64,000 nt of DNA from the NCBI GenBank assembly GCA_029891345.1, contig CM056995.1:216570547-216634546 (forward strand). The letters run 5' to 3'. A program made the position numbers and the translations under genes. Source of the DNA: Dryococelus australis. Its lineage: Eukaryota; Arthropoda; Insecta; Phasmatodea; Phasmatidae. The notes under the pieces were generated by a model. It searched no databases. It saw only the letters and a list, made by a program, of their open reading frames with translations, and was not told where the DNA came from. Below are positions 43,616 through 53,199 of this stretch, piece after piece (the first letter of the stretch is position 1; the number at the start of each line of letters is the position of its first letter).

Positions 43616-44237
43616 TTAAGGGTGCCGGGGAGTAAAATTTAAATAATTTTATATTGGTATCAAACATAGTTCAACTCGTACGCATTGTAGGTGACATTTT
43701 TTTCAAATAAAAAGATTTTACACTTCATGTTTTTCAATTATTTGATGTCGAATACAATATTATTCTGTTCTCTGGCAGCCGTAATAATAAATAATAACAA
43801 AGTTATACAGATGGAAAAATTTACAAAGTAAACTTGTTCCAGGGGCTACCGCGTGACACATACGTGATCACTAAACAAGCTATATATACGGGAAAAAATG
43901 TTAAATATAAAGTTTTCTTTTGCGAAATTTTAACAATATGTTTTAATAAATGTATGAATTGGTATTTGGTGATAACGTACAGTATAAGTCAAGCAGTAGC
44001 ACAAGACATTAGTTTATGTTGTAAAGTTTTTCATCTGTACAACTAAGTTACCTAGTTTTTGTTATTACGGGTGTAAAAAAGAACGAGAATTTTGTATTTG
44101 ACATCAAATTATTCAAAAAATATAAAGTCCAAAATGTTTTCATCCAAGGGAAATGCCATCACACACAATGCTTACGAGTTGAACAATGTTAGATATAATT
44201 ATAAAATAAATAATTTCTTGGGGTCCAACACCCTTAA
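43616..44237. repeat. Foldback element with about 150-bp inverted arms (622 bp)
   Basis: The left arm TTAAGGGTGCCGGGGAG continues through ATAGTTCAACTCGTACGCAT, TTCAATTATTTGATGTCGAATAC. The right arm is its inverse (GTATTTGACATCAAATTATTC, ATGCTTACGAGTTGAACAAT, CCAACACCCTTAA). Borders TTAAGG/CCTTAA match the foldback at 32679. A 70-codon plus frame in the centre has no motif. Confidence 0.85.
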
Positions 44238-44628
44238 GGGGATGTGGTTTTGGCTCTAGGGCCGATTTTTAAATTACACTCACTAAACAGTTAGCCAAAT
44301 ACAAATTCACAACTCATAACTTGTACACTAATTTCAAATCAATTTTTGTGTGATTTTTAAGAAACAAAGTTATGAAGTTGTAAGTGTTTGGCGTAATGTT
44401 ATTTGGCTGTCAATAGTAATTTAAGGATGTTAACGCAATTGCCTTGAATTAAAAATAGCAATGGTTTCTCGGGATTCAATCCTAAAGCTTTACGATCCGG
44501 AAAGTAGATTGTTAACTATATTTGATGTAAAAGGGGTGGGGGGTGTAATTAGGCGTCGAAGAGGACTGTAATTACTTCCCTTTGCCTGTCTTCTCGTTGA
44601 AAAAACTGGTTTTAATCCCGGTATGGGA
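44238..44628. other. Unannotated stretch
   Basis: AT-rich with no recognised feature. Confidence 0.35.
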
Positions 44629-44945
44629 CAGCGGTGGAGCAGTGGCTAGTACGCTCGCCTCCCACCACGGCGATTCGGGTTCGATACCCGGCCGGTTCAC
44701 ACCAGGATTTTCGCATGTGGGAATCGTGCTGGACGATGCCGCTTGCCGGCGGGTTTTCTCAGGGTACTCCCGTTACCTCCACCCTTGCATTTCAGCGCCG
44801 CTCCATCCTAGGCTAGGGTCTCATTTCCTGTCATGTCCGAGGATGACGGGCACATACGGGTCCCAGCTGGAAAGCCCGTCACTTGGGGAGTGTTGCCTCG
44901 CCCTGGGTTCACTCCCCATTCAAGTTGTTTTTTTATCCCTGCATG
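44629..44945 (+). repeat. tRNA-derived SINE, plus strand (best head)
   Basis: GACAGCGGTGGAGCAGTGGC and TAGTACGCTCGCC form the A-box part, GGGTTCGATACCC is a near-consensus B box, then GGATTTTCGCATGTGGGAAT, CGTGCTGGACGATGCCGC and GGGTTTTCTCAGGGTACTCC. The 3' part differs from the other copies after 44820 and ends near a T-rich run. The 131-codon frame across it is a SINE shadow. Confidence 0.85.
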
Positions 44946-45259
44946 GTATGTTTACCTCGCCAAATCTCGACTGGTAATGGACTACGGCTCGAACGATGTT
45001 TTGAAATATGTCTCTCTCAGTTAGCACTACGGGTGGGAATGTAGACAGTGAATGTACCACAACCAGTTGAGTTGGAGAGAGAAAGTGTCGAAGGGGAGGG
45101 GAGGCGTTGTTGACGTTGGCGAGGCGGAAATGGGTGAATATCAACAAAGCAAACGGAAGTCTCCAGATTCAAATGAGCCTTCTGCCGCTGCCACCGGAGG
45201 ACAGTACGAGAAGAAGCTTGTTTGCAGGCCTGTCTACTCCAGAGCTCTATGACCGTATA

Positions 45260-45415
45260 GTCACTTCAGTGGCGCCCAACGTTGGGGCCGAAAACAACTC
45301 GATTCAATTCAGCGGCGCCCAACGTGGGACCGTTTTAATCACTTCAGTAGCTATACGAACTTGGGGCAATATGCTATTTTAATTCAGTGGCCCCAAACGA
45401 GAGGCCTAAAATATC
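45260..45415 (+). repeat. Degenerate tandem repeat with tRNA-Lys primer-binding-site-like motifs
   Basis: TTCAGTGGCGCCCAACGTTG (45267), TTCAGCGGCGCCCAACGTGG (45309) and a decayed TTCAGTGGCCCCAAACGAG (45384) recur with intervening TTTTAATCACTTCAG. TGGCGCCCAACGTGGGGC is the known primer-binding site complementary to the 3' end of tRNA-Lys(1,2), used by LTR retroelements. No LTR, gag or pol was recognised nearby. Confidence 0.5.
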
Positions 45416-45693
45416 CCAATGAAATTCAGAACCTCTGATATTATCAGGAGTAGTTATGTAAAAAGCCTGGAAAAGGGGAGGGGAAGTGATTATAAGAATT
45501 AAAAATTTTTTTATCTGTACCCGTGGTCTCATGAAAGCAGGGGGGGGGGGGGATTTTTTATATCTCTATATCAAATACGTATAAAAACAGCTCACAGGGA
45601 TGCGAGTAAAAATATATATAAATGTAACAAAATGAAAATTAGAAATGGTTTTTTGGTTAGTAAGCTCGTCTCGAAGAAACTGTTTCACCTATC
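45416..45693. other. Spacer with a G12 run
   Basis: A G homopolymer at about 45541-45552. Nothing else recognised. Confidence 0.35.
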
Positions 45694-46128
45694 TATAGTC
45701 TATTCAGGGTTTGTTCGCACTTTTGGAATGAAACCCATGAAAAATCACCCCATATGGTATGGTTGGTTGTTTTCCAAATATGTAATATATCACAAGCGTT
45801 CTATACTCCTGTTAAAATAAAAGTATCTTATTTTCTATTACATTGATAAGTTACTTATATTTTATATATAAACTATAGTAACACGGTTGTAATCAATAGG
45901 AATAAAAATAGAGAACAAACAGGTGTGTTGGTAATGCCTAGTAGGAAATAGATATTGTGCAAAATATTATTAAACTGCATGAGTGCTCACAAACACGGTA
46001 CGCTGTCCTTTGGTGTAATTTAAAAAAAAAAATAGTTAAACTTTGTTTTCATTAGACAGATTAATAGCCTGGAAGTGTAACTTTAAGCATGTCCTCAGAG
46101 AAGTCGAAAGTAACCAGAATGGACCATA
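45694..46128 (+). repeat. MITE family C, copy 4
   Basis: Starts TATAGTCTATTCAGGGTTTG and ends AACCAGAATGGACCATA. Shared blocks are ATCACCCCATATGGTATG (decayed), GTGCTCACAAACACGGTACG, GTCCTTTGGTGTAATTT and AGCCTGGAAGTGTAACTTTA. No coding sequence. Confidence 0.8.
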
Positions 46129-46319
46129 CAGTCAAGTTTATTTCACAGTCCTATTTTTAAACATGCTCGGAGAGCAACGATAAAGGGAAATCGTGATCGT
46201 AGCAGGGTCGGCAAATTTTGATCCGCGACACGTTTCTCAGAAATATTTAAGTTCTTGCAGGGTGTTAGTTTCAGGCCGCCTCTGATTCAGCCTCCTCGGC
46301 CCCCCACGCTATATTATAT

Positions 46320-46781
46320 ACGGGAGTTGGGGCATAAGTTATGGCAACTATTAAATTGTGTGACGAAATGTTACCGGTGCACGTCATGGTATGTGGGGGA
46401 GGGGGGAGACAGGCGGTCCTAGTGCGCGTTAACAATGTCAAATGGCGCAGGGTTGGCCTGTGAGAGCGCAGAGAGCAATGTGAAATACGTTGTCCGGTGA
46501 CCGCCGTGCCAAACGGATGTAACCCGTGTTGAGCAGCATTCGTACATCAAAATAGTCGTTCTCCGTTGGAGAACTGCCAGACAATGTCACAGGGAATTAG
46601 TAGAAGCTGTTGGCAGTAATGCCCTGCTATACGGGACAGTCGCAAGGTGGGTAGGGGCGTTTCAGCTAGGATGTGTACACAATTGTTGGCGTGTTCTTTA
46701 TTATCCATACACGTAGTGCTTACCTTGTCCTGTCATGTGTCTATTTCACATTGCCATGACTTATGTTCCAACCTTTGTGTG
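46320..46781 (+). mobile_element. Mariner-like element, internally deleted
   Basis: The left terminus GGAGTTGGGGCATAAGTTATGGCAACT and the right terminus (reverse complement AAGGTTGGAACATAAGTCATGGCAATG) form an inverted repeat of about 25 bp. Between them lies an N-terminal transposase fragment. The catalytic part is missing, so this is a deletion derivative. The right terminus sits inside a larger hairpin with (AT)n, which suggests a rearranged or tandem end. Confidence 0.72.
46531..46680 (+). pseudogene. N-terminal (DNA-binding) fragment of a mariner-like transposase
   Basis: Reads EQHSYIKIVVLRWRTARQCH followed by RELVEAVGSNALLYGTVARW and VGAFQLG in one open frame. The pattern of an EQR.YIKF-like start, a middle ELVEA-G helix and TVARWV..F is the helix-turn-helix half of mariner-type transposases found in many insects. 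No DDE region follows, and the frame is closed on the 5' side. Confidence 0.75.
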
Positions 46782-46840
46782 TGTCTATATATATAGACAC
46801 ACACAAAGGTTAAGACATAAGTCATGGCAACTATGTATAT
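46751..46840. repeat. Long hairpin of mariner-type termini
   Basis: TTGCCATGACTTATGTTCCAACC, TTTGTGTGTGTCTATAT and its near-perfect inverse (ATATAGACACACACAAAGG, ACATAAGTCATGGCAA) give a stem of about 38 bp. The left half is the right terminus of the element at 46320. The right half is a second terminus in the opposite orientation. Confidence 0.75.
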
Positions 46841-46844
46841 ATAT

Positions 46845-46872
46845 ATATATATATATCTCTGTGTGTGTGTGT
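46845..46872. repeat. (AT)n and (GT)n microsatellites
   Basis: An AT dinucleotide run followed by a TG run and further TATACATATATAT, directly beside the mariner hairpin. Confidence 0.8.
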
Positions 46873-46984
46873 TTATATACATATATATTTTCACAAGAAA
46901 TTATTTGGAAACTAGTTGCCAAATATTATGTTTGTAACTCTGAAAAATACAGATTTACAGTAAATTCACAAAACCTAATTGTGT

Positions 46985-47339
46985 AAAGGCTGTTCACGAT
47001 AAAGTGAGCACTTTTGAAATCCACCTTTTAAAAGAGTCACTGCCCCTACCAACATGTATTTTGACGGGCGCACTGAGTGACATGTGTCCAGTAAAGTTGG
47101 TAACGATGGATGGAAAGTAGTTCCGTATCTTACCGTTGAATAAAGAGTGTTACCTAACCATTTTAAGTAACCATTACTTTATTAAAAATTTCATGGTTTT
47201 ACTTAACCGACGCATGAATAAAGTGACGAGTCCCATGGCAATGGTCATTTGACATAAGGCGCAAGAATACATAACGTATATACAAGTAGATCTTAAGCAG
47301 GGTTTTCAAAACTGCTCATTTTACCGTGAACAGCCTATA
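46985..47339 (-). repeat. MITE family A, copy 6
   Basis: Starts AAAGGCTGTTCACGATAAAG and ends CATTTTACCGTGAACAGCCTATA. The middle (about 47165-47190) is shortened relative to full copies. The interior has AAAGTTGGTAACGATGGATG and ATAAAGTGACGAGTCCCATG. No coding sequence. Confidence 0.85.
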
Positions 47340-47527
47340 CTAGATGATAATTCACGTCAATGAGAAAAACTCGAATAGGGGTGCAAAGAAGTTACGAACG
47401 GGAATCAAGACATGTTTAGCGGCTGTTCGATACCGTTAGCAAGGTTGGTTGATTAAATTGCGCTCTGGATAACTCTTTAGCAAAAGGAAGCGCTTATATT
47501 TAGTAAACCGTCCTAGATGAGCAAGTA

Positions 47528-48085
47528 GAGGCTGTTCACTATTAATTGAGCACTTCTGAAATAAACCATTTAAAAAGTCACTGCCCTTACCTACATACAT
47601 TGCATCTGCCACACTAACTGGCATGCGAGCACAAACGTTGGTAACGGTGTAGGGAAAATAGTTCCGTATTTTAACGTTGTGTTAGAAGTTTTATGAGCTA
47701 TTCACGGTAAAGTTTGCTATTTTGAAAGTCCTTTCTTTTTGTATAATAGTCAATAAATAAATATTAATTTAGCCTTAGACGTATACTTCCAAGTGCGGTG
47801 GAGTATGTTAATTCCTTACACGGCAATATTTATTTAAAAAGTTGATTAAAGTATTAAAAAATGCCGAGAAAAGTAACTAGGACATCGAAAGGGCTCACTT
47901 TGCCATGAACAGCCTATATGGAATTATATGTGAATACTAAAGTTATTATTTTTTTTCTTTTTTGTATTTTTGGCGCTTATCAGTGTACGAATTAACAAAT
48001 TTGTGAAATATTTACTTTTCTAATAATTCCAGTATCACTTGACCGACGCATGAATAAAGCGACGAGGTCCAGAGCAATACGTGGA
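47528..48085 (-). repeat. MITE family A, copy 7, split by a family B insertion
   Basis: AGAGGCTGTTCACTATTAAT opens the element and GTTCCGTATTTTAACGTTGT follows. Sequence resumes after B with TTGTGAAATATTTACTTTTC and CACTTGACCGACGCATGAAT. The right terminus is missing after about 48085, so this copy is also truncated. Confidence 0.8.
47692..47919 (+). repeat. MITE family B nested in family A
   Basis: Starts TATGAGCTATTCACGGTAAA and ends CACTTTGCCATGAACAGCCTATAT. The interior AGACGTATACTTCCAAGTGC and GGCAATATTTATTT match the B copy at 61250. It is inserted within the 5' half of an A element. Confidence 0.85.
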
Positions 48086-48343
48086 CCTGAATCCATGTGT
48101 CCAACTCCAAGAGGTTAATCCTCGTGGAACACCATGTAGTAAATAAAAAGTCGAAGTACTTTATGACCCACCATGGTACAATGAATACAAAAGGTCCTCT
48201 TGTCTGAACTGCCTCCGGTGAACCGTTTACGAGAAAATGCCACTCAAAATGTCGAAGGTGCTGTGTAGCCCTGCGGGGGCAGACAACACATTAGCCACCC
48301 GCCTCACTATACGTAGGGAAGTACATTCACATGTAATAGTTAA

Positions 48344-48797
48344 TACTTTGTAGACTACGCTCGAGTGTAACTCGAGCAAAGCTAATTTTAAATAGTTTTT
48401 TCTGTTCAGAACAAAACTCTCATGGATGTGCAGTCTTTGTTCGGCTTGTGTTGAACATGGCATCACAAAGTACATGACAGCACAGTAACAATGATATTGA
48501 TAATGATAGAATTTCATTTTTATAGTCCCTCAAAAGGACACGATAGAGTGTCAATCATTTTTTACGATAAAGGATATTTGGTTGGATCAATATTACCTCG
48601 GCTCTCCTTTGTTTGATGACCGGCCAATAATAAAAGCTATAAAGTACAGGATGGAGTCCGGTGGGGTATGGACCAATAGGAAGATGGTGAGTTCTAACAC
48701 AGACACCAAGAGACACGGTGTTCTTGCAGTAGTGTATATATGTCACTCACTTATAATTTGCTTTGAGTGCCAATAAATGTGTGCAAACCTCGATGTG
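48344..48797 (-). repeat. MITE family D, copy 6, with perfect TTAA flanks
   Basis: Starts TACTTTGTAGACTACGCTCG and ends AAACCTCGATGTG. TTAA lies on both sides (48340-48343 and 48798-48801). Conserved blocks ACCGGCCAATAATAAAAGCT, GGACCAATAGGAAGATGGTG and CAGTAGTGTATATATGTCAC give the CCAAT/TATA-like layout. Frames of 63-96 codons are shadows. Confidence 0.9.
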
Positions 48798-48801
48798 TTA
48801 A

Positions 48802-49356
48802 TATAAGTGAATACAAGCGTACGGAACAAAGAACGGAGTGCAGACAGGAGTAATGCATGAAATTACTTATCTCATGGATATTGGGACATGAATTCTTTTC
48901 CACGTTCTGTATGGTAGAAGAATACGCAATGTGTACTCCCTTCGAGGGAGGCGGGCAGGCTAACCGCTCAACCAGCGTGGAGTGCGCCAAGAAACCCAGC
49001 CAGCCAACGTCTGCGACATCTTCCACTTGGGAAAGTCTTGGTGACCCGGCCGCGAGTCGATTCCAAGTCCGGAAGCTATACTTCATCACGGCACCGTTTA
49101 CACAGCAGAAAAAAAAAAAACTCTGTAAATAGGCTTTCTGAAATAATGTTTTCTACCTCGAAGAAAATCATTCGTAAACTCTTGTAAATCGCGAACAGAC
49201 TACAGACACATTGCGCCCGTGGCAGGTTGCCCGTCCTAGAGAGTCTCCACTACTTCATATTCAATTGATTCCACAACCGCCAGTAATCTCAGCACTTGCC
49301 TCGTTTCTCGGATAGGCCTGGGTCTCACTTCGCAGTTTCTCTTGAGTAAATCCTCG
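48802..49356. other. Unannotated stretch
   Basis: A GC-richer part (48930-49070) with frames of 91 and 112 codons and no motif. Could be unique sequence or decayed SINE. Confidence 0.35.
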
Positions 49357-50296
49357 CACTGTTAAAAAAAATTTCCTTTAATTTACGGAAAAGTGCTGAT
49401 AAAAATTTATCCAGAAGTGTCCGTAAACTTTTCGTAAAATTACGAATACACTGATTTTCAGAAACGGACTTTCCGCAAATTTCACTGAACCTCTCCGTTA
49501 ATTTCCAAAATAGTTTTCTGTACTTTCCGTTTAAAATAAAAAGATATGATGAAAATGTCATTAATTTTCGTTTTGTGGGTGTTCTAACGTGTGTAAAAAA
49601 TGATATTTAGAAAGTTTAAATACTTTGTACTTCAGCGAGATTTAAGATTTAAACCCGAGTCAGTCTAAAAAAATACCAGCCCACGACTCTAACTTTTTTT
49701 TTTTAACCTTCATTTGACGTTGTTGTGACATTTTTGAAGTTGACGAAGCTCTAGTGAGACCGACTTGTTGACGAATTCCCAGTGCGACAATCGAGCTGAG
49801 CATCTGCCACGTCGAAGGCACCGGGGAGCGGGCCCACGACTCTCCTCCGACTACAGGTCGGCCACCCTACCCCTGAGCTATGAGGGCAGAGCTACCTACA
49901 ATTCTCACTTGAAAGTTGTGGTATAACTTTTATATTTTTCTGCTTAAGACAAAAGCTAATTTTTAGTTTCTATTAAATTTAGTGTGTTTTTAGTGTTGCC
50001 AAATGTTACAGACGCCACATGCTATATTTTAATGTTTGAAAGAATAGGTCATAGTCGCGTGGATAACCTTAACTGCAGCCGAAATGATAATTTTCTTGTT
50101 ACAATGGTGAAGAAAGCTTCGTGTAGAATCGGCATTGTTCGTCCCCGTAACTCGAAGCCAAAGGCAATACGGAGACTTTCCGTATTTTGTATTTACGGAC
50201 TTAACTCCGTTTTTCATCATTACGGATTGCCTTTCCGTATATACACTTTACATTGCCGTAAAACATTCCATAAATATACGGACATTTTTAACAGTG
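49357..50296. mobile_element. Family J element J4 (940 bp, CACTG ends)
   Basis: Starts CACTGTTAAAAAAAATTTCC and ends CGGACATTTTTAACAGTG, an inverted repeat of about 17 bp. The left block carries repeated TTACGGA/TCCGTAA/TTTCCG words and the right block repeats them in both orientations (CTTTCCGTATTTTGTATTTACGG; GCCGTAAAACATTCC). A tRNA-like module is at 49800-49892. A 108-codon plus frame through the right block has no motif. Confidence 0.65.
49800..49892 (-). other. tRNA-like module inside J4
   Basis: Minus strand: GCCCTCATAGCTCAGGGGTA followed by GGGTGGCCGACCTGTAGTCG and GAGGAG. TAGCTCAGGGGTAGGGTGGC is an excellent A-box/D-arm, and CCGAC...GTCGG can pair as an anticodon stem. The T-arm is not recognisable, so it is not a working tRNA gene. 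Confidence 0.5.
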
Positions 50297-50539
50297 CACT
50301 CTCCAGCTGAGAAAAATTTCCTGACCTCGCGTTTCGGCGCGAGGAAATATCGCCTCTCCTTAACCGGGACGGAATGATGCTCCAATTTATATGTTCTGTT
50401 AGTTATTCGGTTCATGTTGTGTGAGCCTGCCAATACCCGATACGTATTTATTTCAGGTCAATTTAATTTGCATTTTACATGTTCCTTATTGCAACAAAAT
50501 ACTGATTGTATACGTATGTCCCTTTTTTTTCCACTTGTA

Positions 50540-50964
50540 AAGGCTGTTTATGGTGAAAATTAGCACTTTTGAAAGCCCTTCTTATAATTTACTTTTATGG
50601 ACGTTGTGTATTCTTCGGCCTTATGTAAAATTAACATTGTTATGGGCCTCATCACTTTATTCGTGCGTCGGTCAAGTTAAAATGAGAAACTATTAGAAAC
50701 GTAAATATTTCACAAGTCTGCTCTTTTTAAGGTTTTGATACATTAAAAAAGAAACCACAAAGTGAAATAAATAATTTAAGTAATCTCGGATGGTTACCTA
50801 ACACTTTTAATTGGAAGTTAAGGTATGGAACTATTTTCCATCCATCGTTACCAACTTTACTGGGCGTATATTACTCAGAGCGCCCATTATAATATATGCA
50901 AGCAAGGGCAATGAATATTTTCTATGGTTGATTTCAAAAGTTCTCACTTTACCGTGAATAGCCT
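50540..50964 (+). repeat. MITE family A, copy 8
   Basis: Starts AAAGGCTGTTTATGGTGAAA and ends CACTTTACCGTGAATAGCCTT. Full-length interior with ATTGTTATGGGCCTCATCAC, GGATGGTTACCTAACACTTT and CGTTACCAACTTTACTGGGC. No coding sequence. Confidence 0.87.
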
Positions 50965-51320
50965 TCAGGAGAGATTCTCCCTACACTGCAGACGGCTGAG
51001 AGCAAGAGGAGGGGTGGAAGGTCACGTGTCTCCCTCTCTACCTGTACTACGCTTGCGCGAACGCAAATGGCCGGCTGCTCCCTTTATAGTTTTAACAGTT
51101 GTTCGTTACGCAACAGAATCTTGTGACGGCAATCAGACCAAACGAAGGATTGACCTGCAAGATTTCGGCTACAACGTGAGGCCACCGCTGTGTGACGATT
51201 GAGAAGTGGGGCCCCCGTGGCCGCCGCCAGGAGCTCTGCACTGCCTGTGGTCCTAGTGAGAGCGCGCCGTGTCTTTGCGACGACGTCCCCCTACCTTCAT
51301 TTCTCCCCGACCGCCGGCGT
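50965..51320. other. CpG-containing GC-rich patch
   Basis: 51040-51310 is GC-rich with many CG dinucleotides (for example CTTGCGCGAACGCAAATGGCC). Two plus-strand frames of 85-92 codons (to 51202 and 51456) have no motif. Possible unique or promoter-associated sequence. Confidence 0.4.
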
Positions 51321-52144
51321 CGCCAGGCTAGCGGGGTATGAAGTTTTTGAAAATGGACCTACCACTGTGCACGGAAAAATATTGAAAGCATTTGTGTTTC
51401 GAGAGAGTGGGAAACCAGCGATTTTTTCAGTGTATAAAAGACTGTTGAACTTCTGAAGCAGAGATCCAGAGACCTTCACTACGACCAAAAGGCGTTACTG
51501 GAGGGGGGAAGGGTGAGCGTGTGTTCCTCGATACATCATGGAGGAACGTTAGGAAACCAAAGTTATGTAAATATTTGTAATGTTAATTTTTAAATGCACA
51601 GTTTTAAACATATTTTATTCTTTATTTTTTTGGACGGCATTGGGAAGGGGGGGGGGGGGGAGAATCCATTAACATTGTAAAATAAAACTTACAATGTTTT
51701 GGCATCAAAGGATTTTGTAGTAGGCCTACATATATTTATCAAAAATAATATTTATACGTTTATGCTGGAATAAAAAAAAATCTCAAATCGGTTTGTTTTT
51801 GTAATTTGTCACAGACCATAACTTTTACCGCTTTTAGGTTGTTGCTTTCGCTACCCCCTAGCAGTAGTAAGTGTTAAAGTTGTTTTCAGTTTTTTTTTTC
51901 AAGTTATTTTTATAATAATAATTTTTTTTTTTTGTATTTTTCTGTACGTAATATAAGTTTTCGAGTTTGATACACATATCTGCTGCATGTTTTCGGATTG
52001 CTTTCCGTTGCAATCGTATACTGAATACACTTGATATAATCTGGAAAATTATGCGATATTATTACCGGCAATGAGATGTCGATAAAAATGATATGAAACA
52101 AGTACTTTAAAATGAATATTATAAGTTAAGGTGCCTGCCATATA
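51321..52144. other. Unannotated AT-rich stretch with a G15 run
   Basis: A G homopolymer near 51645-51660 and poly-T tracts at about 51890 and 51920. No feature recognised. Confidence 0.4.
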
Positions 52145-52427
52145 TCAACCCTTTCAGTCGTCGTGTCCATGATAGAGGACATGTTGCATACGAAGGATAT
52201 TTATGGTCGGCACTATACACACCAATGAACCAGATGCTGTTTTTCGAGCGTCTCCAATGTGAGAAATATAATTTGTTTAATTTTCTGCAATCGTCATGTG
52301 TGAACGGCCGATGCTAACAACAATAAACACGCATTAGGTTGCTCATAGGCGACGAGAAGAACGCTTGACACAAGTACAGCGCTCATCAAAATATTGTACG
52401 TTTGAAACATTTAAGCCCGTAAATTAA
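52145..52427 (+). repeat. Family K fragment (TTAA-type)
   Basis: TCAACCCTTTCAGTCGTCGTG and GAAGGATATTTATGGTCGGC match the fragment at 12009. Its downstream neighbour begins at a TTAA (52424-52427), but no inverse terminus was found. Confidence 0.4.
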
Positions 52428-53149
52428 CACTTTGAGTACTACGCTCGAGTGTAGCTCGAGTAAAAATATTTTTAAACTTTCTTTGTCATTGAAAAGAAAA
52501 CTAACATTTTCACGCAGTCATTGTACTGCCCTTGTTTAACAGAATCTTACAAGAACTCTACAGCTCAGTAACGATAACTTTCCTGACTGCAAACATATTT
52601 TTGTTACATCCCCGCAAAAGGGCAGGAGTGATTGTGAAACATAGTACACTAATAAAGATACTTGATTGGCACTAAAGAAACTCAGCACCTTAGTTACTGA
52701 TGACCAGCCAATAACGAACGTTGCAGAGCACAGTATACATGTCAAATACCATGTTGACCACTAGAACGGTAGTGAGTGGGAACACAGAGACCAATAGATA
52801 GACACCGGAAAAATTCGCGAGTTCAATGACTTGTAGGCTAGACTTCGCAGTCATATATACACTCACGTATATCTCAACTTTTCATAGGTTACTTGTTATG
52901 CATTCGGGCAACAATTTACTGCACATTTGTTATTGGCTCATTTAACTTCAGTAGGTGCCAAACAACCCTTCAGCCACTTGCAAATATAACGTGAACGTAA
53001 AAGTTTGTGAATTCCATTTTATCTTGAAATGAACCCGTGAATGTTTCAGGTCTCTACCGACAGAGTTGGTGTTCCAGCAGTGGTGGATATAAGTAACTCA
53101 ATTCTAACATATCTTGGTTGTCTTGTAAATATCTGCTGACATCAAGGTG
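52428..53149 (-). repeat. MITE family D, divergent copy 7, split by family E
   Basis: CACTTTGAGTACTACGCTCG and CATCAAGGTG are its termini, with TTAA (52424-52427) and TTAG (53150-53153) flanks. The interior (GATGACCAGCCAATAACGAAC, GTTGGTGTTCCAGCAGTGG) is more diverged than the other D copies, so it is probably an older insertion. Confidence 0.78.
52799..53056. repeat. hAT-like MITE family E nested in D (258 bp)
   Basis: Starts TAGACACCGGAAAAATTCGC and ends GTGAATGTTTCAGGTCTCTA. The flanks CCAATAGA (52791-52798) and CCGACAGA (53057-53064) match at 6 of 8. The corresponding place in the other D copies reads CCAACAGA once. Confidence 0.87.
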
Positions 53150-53199
53150 TTAGTTCGGGACTGTACGGGTTGGATATACCCGAGACAATGCATGTGTCA

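Noticed and set aside
45260..45415. An LTR retrotransposon or endogenous retrovirus
   Set aside because: Only the primer-binding-site-like motif is present. No LTR pair, polypurine tract, gag or pol-like frame was seen on either strand.
49796..49892. Functional tRNA gene on the minus strand
   Set aside because: The A box and anticodon stem look good, but there is no T-arm or B box at the right distance and the acceptor stem cannot close.
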